A stretch of DNA of 12,631 nt, taken from NCBI GenBank assembly GCA_021372695.1, contig JAJFTY010000046.1, positions 1 through 12,631 of the forward strand, read 5' to 3'. This DNA comes from Deltaproteobacteria bacterium. Its GTDB lineage: Bacteria; Desulfobacterota; Syntrophia; Syntrophales; UBA5619. This document shows, piece by piece, positions 1-7,130 of the stretch. Position 1 is the stretch's first letter, and every line of letters begins with the position of its first letter. The translations under genes were made by a program, and so were the position numbers. The notes beneath the pieces are model-generated. The model did no database searches and was not told where the DNA came from. It worked only from the letters and a program-made list of their open reading frames with translations.

Positions 1-1071
1 AACCTCGACACCTACACCAGCGGCTGCGCCTACATCAACTACGCCGCGGCCCTGGAGATGGCGATCTACGGCGGCCGGATGAAACTCTACGGCGACGAGC
101 GGATCGGGCTCGACACCGGCGACGCCCGGAATTTCAGGAACTGGGAGGAGCTCTGGAACGCCTATCTCGCCCAGCAGACGAACTTCCTCAAGCACGCCTT
201 CATCCAGCAGAAGATCATCATCGACCTGCGGGCACGCCACTTCGCGACGCCGCTGGGATCGGCGCTGCATGACCTCTGCATGGAAAACGCAATCGACCTC
301 CATCAGCCCAAGATCGAAGGCGGGATCGATCTGGGCTATTTCGAGTGCATCGGGTACGGCACGGTGATCGATTCGCTCGCCGCGATCCGGAAGCGCGTCT
401 TCGAGGAGAAGCGGCTGACCATGGCCGAGCTCCTGGAGGCGCTCGCGTGCAACTTCGCAGGCCGCGAGGCCGTCCGCCAGATGCTGCTCCACGCCCCCTG
501 CTACGGCAACAACGACCCCTACGCCGACGAGATCGCACGCGCCATCGACCGGGCGTCGCTCGAATTCACCCAAGCCTACTCCGCGGAGATCGGCGTGCAC
601 CTCGACCTGCGGTACGTCCCCTTCACGTCGCACGTCCCCTTCGGCAAGGTGGTGAGCGCCACCCCGAACGGCCGGAAAGCCTGGACCCCGCTCGCGGACG
701 GCGCCTCCGCCTCCCACGGCGCGGACATCAACGGCCCCACGGCGGTGCTGCTCTCGAACTTCGCCTCCAAGAACCCGGACTTTAGGGAGCGCGCCTCGCG
801 CCTCCTCAACATCAAGCTCTCGCCCCGCTGCGTGGCCGGGGACGAGGGGACGCGGAAGCTGGTCTCCTTCATCCGCACCTTCTGCGACCTGAAGCTCTGG
901 CACGTCCAGTTCAACATCATCAACCGGGAGACCCTGCTCGCGGCGCAGAAGGAGCCGGAGAAGTACCGCAGCCTGCTCGTCCGGGTCGCGGGCTACAGCG
1001 CCTATTTCGTGGATCTGTCGCCGGATCTTCAGAACGACATCATCGCCCGGACGGAACATGTCACCCTGTAG
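1..1071 (+). CDS. glycyl radical enzyme, C-terminal part (5' truncated by window edge)
   Basis: The frame is open from base 1, so this is the C-terminal 356 residues of a protein usually near 800. The glycyl radical loop RVAGYSAYF is at fragment residues 328-336, with the radical Gly at residue 331 (codon 991-993), followed by a family-typical tail ([11 protein letters not shown]). Other GRE landmarks are the segment [22 protein letters not shown] with NGPTAVL, and HVQFN. The catalytic Cys motif (GCVE-like) should lie just upstream of the window: the leading [13 protein letters not shown] aligns by eye with the helix that follows that motif, so the Cys in it is not the thiyl Cys. The activase follows directly. 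GREs generate a thiyl radical for C-C, C-O, C-N or C-S bond cleavage in anaerobes. The tail lacks the YGQNTIIAR form I associate with benzyl/alkylsuccinate synthases. A diol dehydratase-like or sulfonate lyase-like role remains open; the substrate is unassigned. Confidence 0.93.
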   Translation, partial: NLDTYTSGCAYINYAAALEMAIYGGRMKLYGDERIGLDTGDARNFRNWEELWNAYLAQQTNFLKHAFIQQKIIIDLRARHFATPLGSALHDLCMENAIDLHQPKIEGGIDLGYFECIGYGTVIDSLAAIRKRVFEEKRLTMAELLEALACNFAGREAVRQMLLHAPCYGNNDPYADEIARAIDRASLEFTQAYSAEIGVHLDLRYVPFTSHVPFGKVVSATPNGRKAWTPLADGASASHGADINGPTAVLLSNFASKNPDFRERASRLLNIKLSPRCVAGDEGTRKLVSFIRTFCDLKLWHVQFNIINRETLLAAQKEPEKYRSLLVRVAGYSAYFVDLSPDLQNDIIARTEHVTL

Positions 1072-2083
1072 CGGCCTGAGGGCCGCGCACTCACCTCCCA
1101 CCCGAACCCTCCGCCGCAAGGGGGGCGGGCAAAGTGACGCTCCAGTCGCTGGAGGGAAGCGATCCGCCGACACCGCCGGCATCGTCTTCAACATCCAGCG
1201 CTACTGCCTGCACGACGGCCCGGGAATCCGGACGGCCGTCTTCCTGAAGGGGTGTCCGCTCCGGTGCCGGTGGTGCAGCAATCCCGAATCCCACCGTTTC
1301 GAGCCGGAGGTGGCCTACAACAAAGGCAAGTGCATCGGCACAAAGGAGTGTGCATTCTGCATCACGGGCTGCCCGAACGGGGCGCTCAGCCACCCCGGAG
1401 ACGGCTTTCCCCAGATCGACCGGACGCTCTGCCGGAGCTGCTTTGCCTGCACGGAGGCCTGCCCGTCGCAGGCGCTCGCCGTTCTCGGCCGGCGGATGAG
1501 CGCAAGCGAGGTGCTCGATGCCGTTGAATCCGACGGCGCATTCTATGGGCGGTCGGGAGGGGGGATGACGCTCAGCGGCGGCGAACCCCTCGCCCAGGCC
1601 GGCTTCGCCTGCGCACTGCTGAGAGAGGCCAAAAGAAGGCGGATCAGCACCTGCATGGAGACCTGCGGCTTTGTGGATTGGGCGGAGCTCGAAGCAGCCT
1701 GCTCCAACCTGGACAGCATCCTGTACGACATCAAGTGCATCGATCCGGTCAGGCACCGGGAGTTCACCGGGGCATCCAATGAAAAGGTCCTCGACAACTT
1801 CCAGCGCCTCTGCGATCGTTTTCCCGGCCTTCCCAAGCGGGTCCGGACCCCGGTCGTGCGGGGGTTCAATGATTGCGAAGAGGAGATCGGAGCGATCGTG
1901 GATCTGATCCGGGAGAAGCCCAGCGTCGAATATGAGCTGCTCGCCTGCCACCGCCTCGGGCAGCCGAAATATGGCTACCTGGGCAACGGGGGAACGCCGG
2001 CCGATCTCCGGCCGGACTCCGTGCGGATGAAGGCGCTGGAGGAGATGGCAAAAGCGCGGATGAAAGAAGGAGGAAGGCCATGA
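1058..2083 (+). CDS. glycyl radical enzyme activating enzyme (radical SAM, with ferredoxin-like insert)
   Basis: 341 residues. It uses S-adenosylmethionine and a [4Fe-4S] cluster to abstract hydrogen from the radical glycine of the preceding enzyme. The radical-SAM motif CxxxCxxC is at C66, C70 and C73 ([14 protein letters not shown]), preceded by HDGPGIRT. Two further [4Fe-4S] motifs are C92/C98/C101/C105 and C125/C128/C131/C135, the arrangement of glycerol dehydratase, CutC and benzylsuccinate synthase activases rather than PFL activase. The SAM-binding GGEP is at 174-177. The only available ATG (1058) overlaps the GRE stop by 14 nt and gives about 40 non-conserved N-terminal residues before [14 protein letters not shown], where family members normally begin. 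No in-frame ATG, GTG or TTG lies between, so the start is uncertain. The last bases form ATGA with the start of the next gene, implying translational coupling. Confidence 0.93.
   Translation: MSPCSGLRAAHSPPTRTLRRKGGGQSDAPVAGGKRSADTAGIVFNIQRYCLHDGPGIRTAVFLKGCPLRCRWCSNPESHRFEPEVAYNKGKCIGTKECAFCITGCPNGALSHPGDGFPQIDRTLCRSCFACTEACPSQALAVLGRRMSASEVLDAVESDGAFYGRSGGGMTLSGGEPLAQAGFACALLREAKRRRISTCMETCGFVDWAELEAACSNLDSILYDIKCIDPVRHREFTGASNEKVLDNFQRLCDRFPGLPKRVRTPVVRGFNDCEEEIGAIVDLIREKPSVEYELLACHRLGQPKYGYLGNGGTPADLRPDSVRMKALEEMAKARMKEGGRP
1071..1086 (+). other. stem-loop at the GRE stop codon
   Basis: GCGGCC-TGAG-GGCCGC is a perfect 6-bp all-GC stem with a four-base loop, beginning on the last base of the GRE stop codon TAG. 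A second stem-loop, CTCCAG-TCG-CTGGAG, follows at 1140-1154. Both lie in the poorly conserved beginning of the activase frame. No T-run follows, so neither looks like a simple intrinsic terminator. They could stabilise the GRE end of the mRNA or limit activase translation; that role is inference. Confidence 0.5.
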
Positions 2084-3246
2084 CATTCACGTCGTTCAAC
2101 ACGGTGTCAAGAATCGTGCACGAGTGGGGCTGCATCCAGTCGCTTCCCGAGGAGATCAGCCGCATCGACCACCACGCCCGCAGTGTCCTGATCGTCAGCG
2201 ACCCCGGCATCGAAGCCGCCGGGATCCTGGAAAGGGCCGCGTCCATCCTGTCCGCAGCGGGCTTGGACTCCGCCGCTTTTTCGAAGGTGCAGAGCGACCC
2301 CGCCTTCGACAGCGCGGAGGCGAGCATCGCTTTTGCGCAGGAATACCGGCCGGACGTCGTGGTGGGGATCGGCGGGGGAAGCAGCCTGGATATCGCCAAG
2401 CTCACCGCCGCCCTGCTGACCAATCCCGGGCCGATCGACCGCTACGTCGGCATGGAGCTGATCGAGGGAGCGGGCGTCCCGCTCATCCTGATCCCGACGA
2501 CCGCTGGCACGGGGAGCGAGGTGACCTCCATCTGCGTCCTCTCGGACACGGTGAACCAGGTGAAGAAGGGGATCGTGAGCCGCCATCTCTTCGCCCGCAT
2601 GGTTCTGCTCGACCCGGAGCTCACGGTAGGCCTCCCGCCGCGGATCACCGCCATGACCGGGATGGATGCCCTGGTGCACGCGATCGAATCCTATACCGGA
2701 AAGCGGGCCACCCCCTTCACCGATGCGCTCAATATCGGCGCGATCCGGATCATCGCCGCGAACCTGCGCCGCGCCTTCGACCACGGGACGGACCGGAAAG
2801 CCCGGGAGCAGATGCTCCAGGCGAGCTGCATGGCGGGCATGGCCTTCTCCAACACCCAAAACGCGCTCGACCATGCCCTGGCGCTCGCCGTCGGCGGGCG
2901 GTTCCACCTTCCCCACGGCCTCCTGACCGCGATGATGATGCCCCGGGTGATGAAGTTCAACCTGGAGGCCGCTTCCGCCAAATTCGTCAAGATCGCCGAA
3001 GCCTTCGGGGCGGAGACGCAAGGGGTCCCCGAACGGGAGGGGGCCACGCTTGCGGTCGCGGCGGTCCGGTCGCTCCTTGGCCATCTGGGCATATCGACGA
3101 AATTGAGCGCCTACGGCATCCCGGCAGAGGCGTTTCCCGCGATCGCCAAAGCCACGGTCGGCGCCGTGCGGCTGATCAGCAACAACCCGAGAGACGTCTC
3201 CGAAGAAGAGGTGATCGCACTCCTGGAGGAGACCGGCGAGGAGTGA
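2080..3246 (+). CDS. iron-containing (group III) alcohol dehydrogenase
   Basis: 388 residues, the usual family length. It is an NAD(P)H-dependent alcohol/aldehyde oxidoreductase, probably cytoplasmic. The nucleotide-binding GGGSSLDIAK is at 98-107 and PTTAGTGSEVT at 139-149. Metal ligands by alignment with lactaldehyde reductase FucO are D196 and H200 (GMDALVHAIESY), H265 (LDHALA) and H279 (LPHG). The second His of the usual HxxxH, four residues after the third ligand and present in FucO as H267, is Leu (L269) here. The start has a strong ribosome binding site (AAGGAGG at 2067-2073) and overlaps the activase stop as ATGA. In a GRE operon it would reduce the aldehyde product, as in diol dehydratase pathways, or make the GRE substrate, as sulfoacetaldehyde reductase does in isethionate pathways. 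The substrate is not identifiable from sequence alone. Confidence 0.92.
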   Translation: MTFTSFNTVSRIVHEWGCIQSLPEEISRIDHHARSVLIVSDPGIEAAGILERAASILSAAGLDSAAFSKVQSDPAFDSAEASIAFAQEYRPDVVVGIGGGSSLDIAKLTAALLTNPGPIDRYVGMELIEGAGVPLILIPTTAGTGSEVTSICVLSDTVNQVKKGIVSRHLFARMVLLDPELTVGLPPRITAMTGMDALVHAIESYTGKRATPFTDALNIGAIRIIAANLRRAFDHGTDRKAREQMLQASCMAGMAFSNTQNALDHALALAVGGRFHLPHGLLTAMMMPRVMKFNLEAASAKFVKIAEAFGAETQGVPEREGATLAVAAVRSLLGHLGISTKLSAYGIPAEAFPAIAKATVGAVRLISNNPRDVSEEEVIALLEETGEE

Positions 3247-3261
3247 CCGGCGGTAAAAAGT

Positions 3262-3328
3262 CGTCACCCCGGCGGAAGGCGGGGTCCGGTGCTTTGTATT
3301 CTGGATACCGGCGTTCGCCGGTATGACG
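3262..3328. repeat. inverted pair of 'VIPAKAGIQ'-type palindromic repeats
   Basis: Two copies of the dispersed proteobacterial palindrome sit head-to-head between the dehydrogenase and transporter genes. Copy A (3262-3289, forward) reads CGTCACCCCGGCGGAAGG and continues to GGGGTCCGG; its stem has one mismatch and a GGAA loop. Copy B (3301-3328, reverse) has a perfect 8-bp stem, ATACCGGC (3305-3312) / GCCGGTAT (3317-3324), with a GTTC loop, and ends TGACG. Read on the minus strand, copy B gives the peptide VIPANAGIQ, the familiar false-ORF signature of this repeat. The pair could fold into one long or two short hairpins and may act on mRNA stability or termination. Confidence 0.85.
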
Positions 3329-3422
3329 TTTGCAGAGGTAGAACCGGCTGAGGGGAATGAACGGGATTGCCCGGCCGGCGGCACCGGCGCGGCCGCCGGT
3401 GAATGAAAGGACGTATCGTTCG

Positions 3423-4829
3423 ATGTTTCGGGATTACCGCATCACAGGCGCTTTGGTGGTCACGCTTCTGGCCCTGGCTCTGGCCTGGGCCGAACCCCTT
3501 TCCGGCCTGGCGCCGCTCGGCCATCGGGTCATCGCCGCGGTGATGATCACCCTGGGCTTGTGGATCTTCAAGCCCGGCGGGGTGCCGTTCCTGGCGGGTT
3601 CCGTCTTCCTGGTGGCCGCCTGCCTGATCCTGGGGCTGAAATACGCCGCGGCCCTCTCCGGGTTCGTGAGCCCGGCGGTCTGGATCCTCATCCCGGCGCT
3701 CTATTTCGGGTTCGTGCTGGAGAAGACCGGCCTGGGCCGGAGGATCGCCTACTGCGTGCTGAAGAGCTTCACCCCAGGCTGGGCGACCATGGCGCTCAGC
3801 TGGTTCATCATCGGGATGGCGCTCTCGGCTTTGACCCCCTCCATCACGGTGCGCCTGGCGATCGTGATGCCGATCGCGCTCGGCATCATCGACGCGTGCA
3901 AACAGGCCTACCAATCGAAGGGCGCCGCCTACATCTCGCTCATTGCCTTTGCCATGTGCATCATTCCCGGCACCGGCTGGCTGACAGGCTCCCTCTCCGG
4001 TCCGATCATCCTCGGCTTCCTCCCCCCGGAGCTCCTGCCGCTCGCCACCTTCGACAACTGGTTCAAGCTCCAGGCCGTTCCGTGGCTCACGGTCACCGTC
4101 GTCTACGTCCTTCTGGTCTATCTCTTCATGAAGCCCAAGGAGGAGATCGGGATCCCGCGGGACACTTTCGTGCGCCAGCATGCCGAGCTCGGCCCCATGA
4201 CCCGGCAGGAGATGGTCACGGCCGCGATCCTCCTGGGAGCGCTCCTCCTCTTCACCACGGAAAGATGGCACGGCATCCCGGCCTCCGCCTCGGCCATGAT
4301 CGCCCTCGTCCTGCTCCTGATGACCGGGGTCGTCGAGGCCCGGGAGATCGGCACCGGGGCCAATTGGGACGTCATCGTCTTCTTCGGCGTGGCCCTCAGC
4401 CTCTCCACGATCTTCATCGACGGCAAGGTTTCCGCCTGGCTCGCGCCCCTGCTGGAGCCGGTGCTGCTGTCGCTGGCGCCCACACCGCTGCTCTTCATGG
4501 CGGTGACCACGCTCGGGATGATGCTGATCCGCTTCGTCGACGTCCCCTGGTGCTACTCCACGATCGCCCTGACCACGACCCTGCTCATCCCGCTCTGGAA
4601 TCAATTCGGGCTCCATCCCCTGGTCGCCATCTTCGCCTACCTGGCGGGCATGAACTTCTTTCTCCTCCAGTACCAGCAGCCTTGGGTCCTGATGGCGGAG
4701 GGGATCATCGGCAACCGGGGATGGGCGGCCCGCCACCTTGCCGCCGCCGGTTTCTGCTTCATCGTCGCCGTGGCCGTGGCGCTGGCGGTGAGCGTGCCCT
4801 ATTGGAGGATGATCGGCGCCATCCGCTGA
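3423..4829 (+). CDS. SLC13/DASS-family anion transporter (divergent)
   Basis: 468 residues from ATG 3423, mostly hydrophobic, with roughly a dozen membrane segments; inner membrane. An in-frame ATG at 3357 would add 22 residues, but its GAGGGG is only one base away and the extra stretch (rich in Pro, Ala and Arg) is unlike a transporter start. ATG 3423 has AAAGGA about 11 nt upstream. The fold resembles the divalent anion:Na+ symporter (DASS/CitT) family: each half has a polar loop before a hydrophobic helix, TPSITVRLAIVMPIAL (near 138-153) and CYSTIALTTTLLIP (near 377-390). These sit where family members carry SNT sodium/substrate motifs, here changed to SIT (140-142) and YST (378-380). Likely cargo is a dicarboxylate, sulfonate or similar anion feeding the GRE pathway; this rests on position only. 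No own promoter is obvious. Confidence 0.75.
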   Translation: MFRDYRITGALVVTLLALALAWAEPLSGLAPLGHRVIAAVMITLGLWIFKPGGVPFLAGSVFLVAACLILGLKYAAALSGFVSPAVWILIPALYFGFVLEKTGLGRRIAYCVLKSFTPGWATMALSWFIIGMALSALTPSITVRLAIVMPIALGIIDACKQAYQSKGAAYISLIAFAMCIIPGTGWLTGSLSGPIILGFLPPELLPLATFDNWFKLQAVPWLTVTVVYVLLVYLFMKPKEEIGIPRDTFVRQHAELGPMTRQEMVTAAILLGALLLFTTERWHGIPASASAMIALVLLLMTGVVEAREIGTGANWDVIVFFGVALSLSTIFIDGKVSAWLAPLLEPVLLSLAPTPLLFMAVTTLGMMLIRFVDVPWCYSTIALTTTLLIPLWNQFGLHPLVAIFAYLAGMNFFLLQYQQPWVLMAEGIIGNRGWAARHLAAAGFCFIVAVAVALAVSVPYWRMIGAIR

Positions 4830-4847
4830 CCCGGCTGTTGACGGCGT

Positions 4848-4875
4848 CTGGATTCCGGCTTTCGCCGGAATGACG
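4848..4875. repeat. single 'VIPAKAGIQ'-type palindromic repeat
   Basis: CTGGATTCCGGC followed by TTTC and GCCGGAATGACG: a perfect 8-bp stem, ATTCCGGC (4852-4859) / GCCGGAAT (4864-4871), with a four-base loop (GAAA on the minus strand). It has the same orientation and near-identical sequence to copy B at 3301-3328. It begins 18 nt after the transporter stop codon, so it may fold in the 3' end of that mRNA. No T-run follows. On the minus strand it encodes the peptide VIPAKAGIQ. Confidence 0.88.
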
Positions 4876-4917
4876 ATATTGTCATCTATCATTGCCGGTG
4901 TAACAAAAACGCCGGCC

Positions 4918-4946
4918 TTGACATCCGGGGACACCATCCCTATATT
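4918..4946 (+). promoter_or_regulatory. sigma-70-type promoter of kup
   Basis: TTGACA (4918-4923), a 17-bp spacer, then TATATT (4941-4946). The -35 is consensus, the -10 differs from TATAAT by one base, and the spacing is optimal. The predicted transcript would start near 4953, leaving about 40 nt of leader. That is too short for a c-di-AMP (ydaO) riboswitch of the sort that precedes some K+ transporter genes. Confidence 0.7.
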
Positions 4947-4994
4947 CCACCGTCACGATAAGGATTTCCCGAGAGAAAGAGAGGCGTTACCCGA

Positions 4995-7115
4995 TTGACC
5001 CCATCCGCTGAAGACGATCCATCAGAGCCGGGTTCATCCGTTCCGGCGGCTTCGCCCGAGGGCGCGGTCTGCCGGAAGCAGGCTGTCCTGGGGCTGTGCA
5101 TCGCGGCGCTCGGGGTGGTCTACGGGGACATCGGCACAAGCCCCCTCTACACGCTGAAGGAGACCTTTTTCGGCCACCATCCGCTGGCGCGGAATCCCGA
5201 AAACATCCTGGGGGTCCTGTCGCTCGTCTTCTGGACCCTCTTTTTGATCGTGGGCGTCAAGTACGTGTTCCTGGTCATGCGGGCCGACCTGCACGGCGAG
5301 GGGGGGATCTTCGCGCTCCTCGGGATCATCCGGGGGCAGCAGGCAGACAGGGAGCGGCCGGCGAAACTTCTCTGGATCATCACGACCGCAGTCATGATCG
5401 GGGCGGCCGCGCTCTACGGCGAAGGGATCATCACCCCGGCCATCTCGGTGCTCTCGGCTTACGAGGGGCTCGAAGTGGTCACATCCGCTTTCAAGCCTGC
5501 CGTGGTTCCGCTCACCATGATCACGCTGTTTTTGCTCTTCCTGTTCCAGAGGCGCGGCACCTCCAGCGTGGGCAGGGCCTTCGGGCCGATCATGCTCGTC
5601 TGGTTCATCACGATCGGCCTGGCCGGGCTCTACTGGATCGCCGCCTACCCCGTCGTGATCCGCGCGGTGAACCCCGCCTACGCGCTGAACTTCATCGCGG
5701 CCCACGGCATCCAGGTCGTCTTCGTGCTCGGGGCGGTGGTGCTCGCCATCACGGGCGTCGAAGCGCTCTTCGCCGACATGGGCCATTTCGGCCGCAAGGC
5801 AATCCGGCTCTCCTGGTATTCGTTCGTCTTCCCCTGTCTGCTTCTGAACTACTTCGGCCAGGGGGCGCGGCTGCTGGATCCCGCGCCGATCCCCAACAAC
5901 CACGTCTTCTTCGCCCTCTTCCCGCAGCAGGAGATCTTCATCTACCTGACCGTGGCGCTCGCCACGATGGCCACGGTCATCGCCTCGCAGGCCTTGATCT
6001 CCGGCGCCTTCAGCCTCACCCGGCAGGGGATCGCGCTCGGCCTCTTTCCGCGGGTCCAGGTCATCTTCACTTCGGCCGAGATCGAGGGGCAGATCTACAT
6101 CCCGGTGGTGAACTGGCTCCTCATGGCGGGCTGCATGCTGCTGGTGTTCGGGTTCAAGTCGTCGAGTTCCCTGGCCGCGGCCTACGGCATCGCCGTGACC
6201 GCCGCGATGGCCATCACCTCGTTCATCTACTATTTCGTGGCGCGCGGGTGGGGATGGAACCGTTTTCTCATCGGTCCGGTCTGTCTCCTGTTTTTGCTGA
6301 TCGACCTCTCCTACTTCTCGGCCAATACGCTCAAGTTCCTCGGCGGCGGCTACGTCCCGATCGTCATCGCCCTTTTCCTCTTTTCGGTCATGAAGACCTG
6401 GCAGTGGGGCCGCAGCCAGCTCGCCATGGCCTTCGCGGACTATCTGAAGGTGCCGATCCGCCGCTACGTGGACCTGAAGCAGCGCCTGATGGAGAGCCCG
6501 ACCCAGCGCGTCCCCTTCGGGCTGCGGAACCTGGCCCAGGTCGAGCGGGCCATAGTCTTTCTGACCTCCCGGCCCGTCCTCTCCGCCGACGATCCCTGCC
6601 CGATCAGCCTCAGGATCTTCGTCAAACGAAACGGCGCGCTCCCCAAACACATCATCCTCTTGAACGTGGCACAGATGAGCGTGCCCAAGGTGCCGGCCGA
6701 GGAGTATGTCCAGGTGATCCGGCTCGGGGCGAACATCGTGGCGGTGAACGTCCACTACGGCTACATCCAGAAGCCTGATCTTCCCTCGATCCTGCTTTCG
6801 CTCAAGAAGCGGGGCCTCATCAAGATCAACGAGAAGCGCTGGACCATCCAGGTGGGCGAGGAGGAGATCCTGGTCGACCCGTCGCTGACCCCGCTTCGGC
6901 GCTTCATGATCCGCTACTTCCAGTTCATCATGCGCTTCACCAACTCCGCCGACCGCTACTTCGGCCTCCGCGAATTCGCCGGCCGCAACAAGATGGTGGT
7001 CCCTGTCGTGATCGGGAAGGATTTTGCCCGGGTCACGGTGCTCGACGACGAGCCGGTCGATCCGGACCTGGCCGTCGACGCGCCCGCAGTTCCGGTTCCG
7101 GCCCCTGCGGGCTGA
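4995..7115 (+). CDS. kup: KUP-family potassium uptake permease
   Basis: 706 residues; E. coli Kup has 622. It is a K+ (probably H+-coupled) importer of the inner membrane. The N-terminal signature GVVYGDIGTSPLYTLKE (GDIGTSPLY at 44-52, including the conserved D45) and HGEGGIFAL (100-108) are diagnostic, and about 12 hydrophobic segments follow. The C-terminal soluble domain starts after roughly residue 470 and ends in a Pro/Ala/Val-rich tail. The start is TTG at 4995, preceded by AGAGAGG about 10 nt upstream. No ATG occurs in frame until well into the conserved region, so a rare start codon is likely. The first 28 residues are acidic and not conserved. It is transcribed from the promoter at 4918 and followed 15 nt later by the sigma-54 regulator, so the two are probably one operon. 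Confidence 0.96.
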   Translation: MTPSAEDDPSEPGSSVPAASPEGAVCRKQAVLGLCIAALGVVYGDIGTSPLYTLKETFFGHHPLARNPENILGVLSLVFWTLFLIVGVKYVFLVMRADLHGEGGIFALLGIIRGQQADRERPAKLLWIITTAVMIGAAALYGEGIITPAISVLSAYEGLEVVTSAFKPAVVPLTMITLFLLFLFQRRGTSSVGRAFGPIMLVWFITIGLAGLYWIAAYPVVIRAVNPAYALNFIAAHGIQVVFVLGAVVLAITGVEALFADMGHFGRKAIRLSWYSFVFPCLLLNYFGQGARLLDPAPIPNNHVFFALFPQQEIFIYLTVALATMATVIASQALISGAFSLTRQGIALGLFPRVQVIFTSAEIEGQIYIPVVNWLLMAGCMLLVFGFKSSSSLAAAYGIAVTAAMAITSFIYYFVARGWGWNRFLIGPVCLLFLLIDLSYFSANTLKFLGGGYVPIVIALFLFSVMKTWQWGRSQLAMAFADYLKVPIRRYVDLKQRLMESPTQRVPFGLRNLAQVERAIVFLTSRPVLSADDPCPISLRIFVKRNGALPKHIILLNVAQMSVPKVPAEEYVQVIRLGANIVAVNVHYGYIQKPDLPSILLSLKKRGLIKINEKRWTIQVGEEEILVDPSLTPLRRFMIRYFQFIMRFTNSADRYFGLREFAGRNKMVVPVVIGKDFARVTVLDDEPVDPDLAVDAPAVPVPAPAG

Positions 7116-7130
7116 AGAAGGAGGTCAAAA

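Noticed and set aside
895..915. TGGCACG inside the GRE gene as a sigma-54 promoter
   Set aside because: The downstream TTGCW half is missing at the required spacing; it is coding sequence for the conserved LWHVQFN stretch.
3262..4875. Composite transposon or insertion sequence around the transporter
   Set aside because: The repeats are short palindromes of a dispersed intergenic family; there is no transposase and no visible target-site duplication.
4894..4916. GCCGG/CCGGC inverted repeat just upstream of the kup -35
   Set aside because: Five-base GC arms with a 13-nt loop are expected by chance in DNA this GC-rich; there is not enough to call an operator or terminator.
3264..4937. 557-codon open frame on the minus strand opposite the transporter
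   Set aside because: It is highly charged and low-complexity, lies antisense to a clear membrane protein, and contains the VIPAKAGIQ/VIPANAGIQ peptides produced by the palindromic repeats. It is a GC-bias shadow.
4947..4994. Possible c-di-AMP (ydaO) riboswitch ahead of kup, and likewise ahead of kdp
   Set aside because: The predicted leaders (about 40 and 14 nt) are far too short for that fold and no matching conserved segments were seen.
5034..6755. 573-codon minus-strand frame opposite kup
   Set aside because: The composition (Asp, Arg, Glu, Gly, His, Pro) is that of an antisense shadow of a hydrophobic protein, with no recognisable domain. The same holds for the long minus frames opposite the regulator, kdpA and kdpB.
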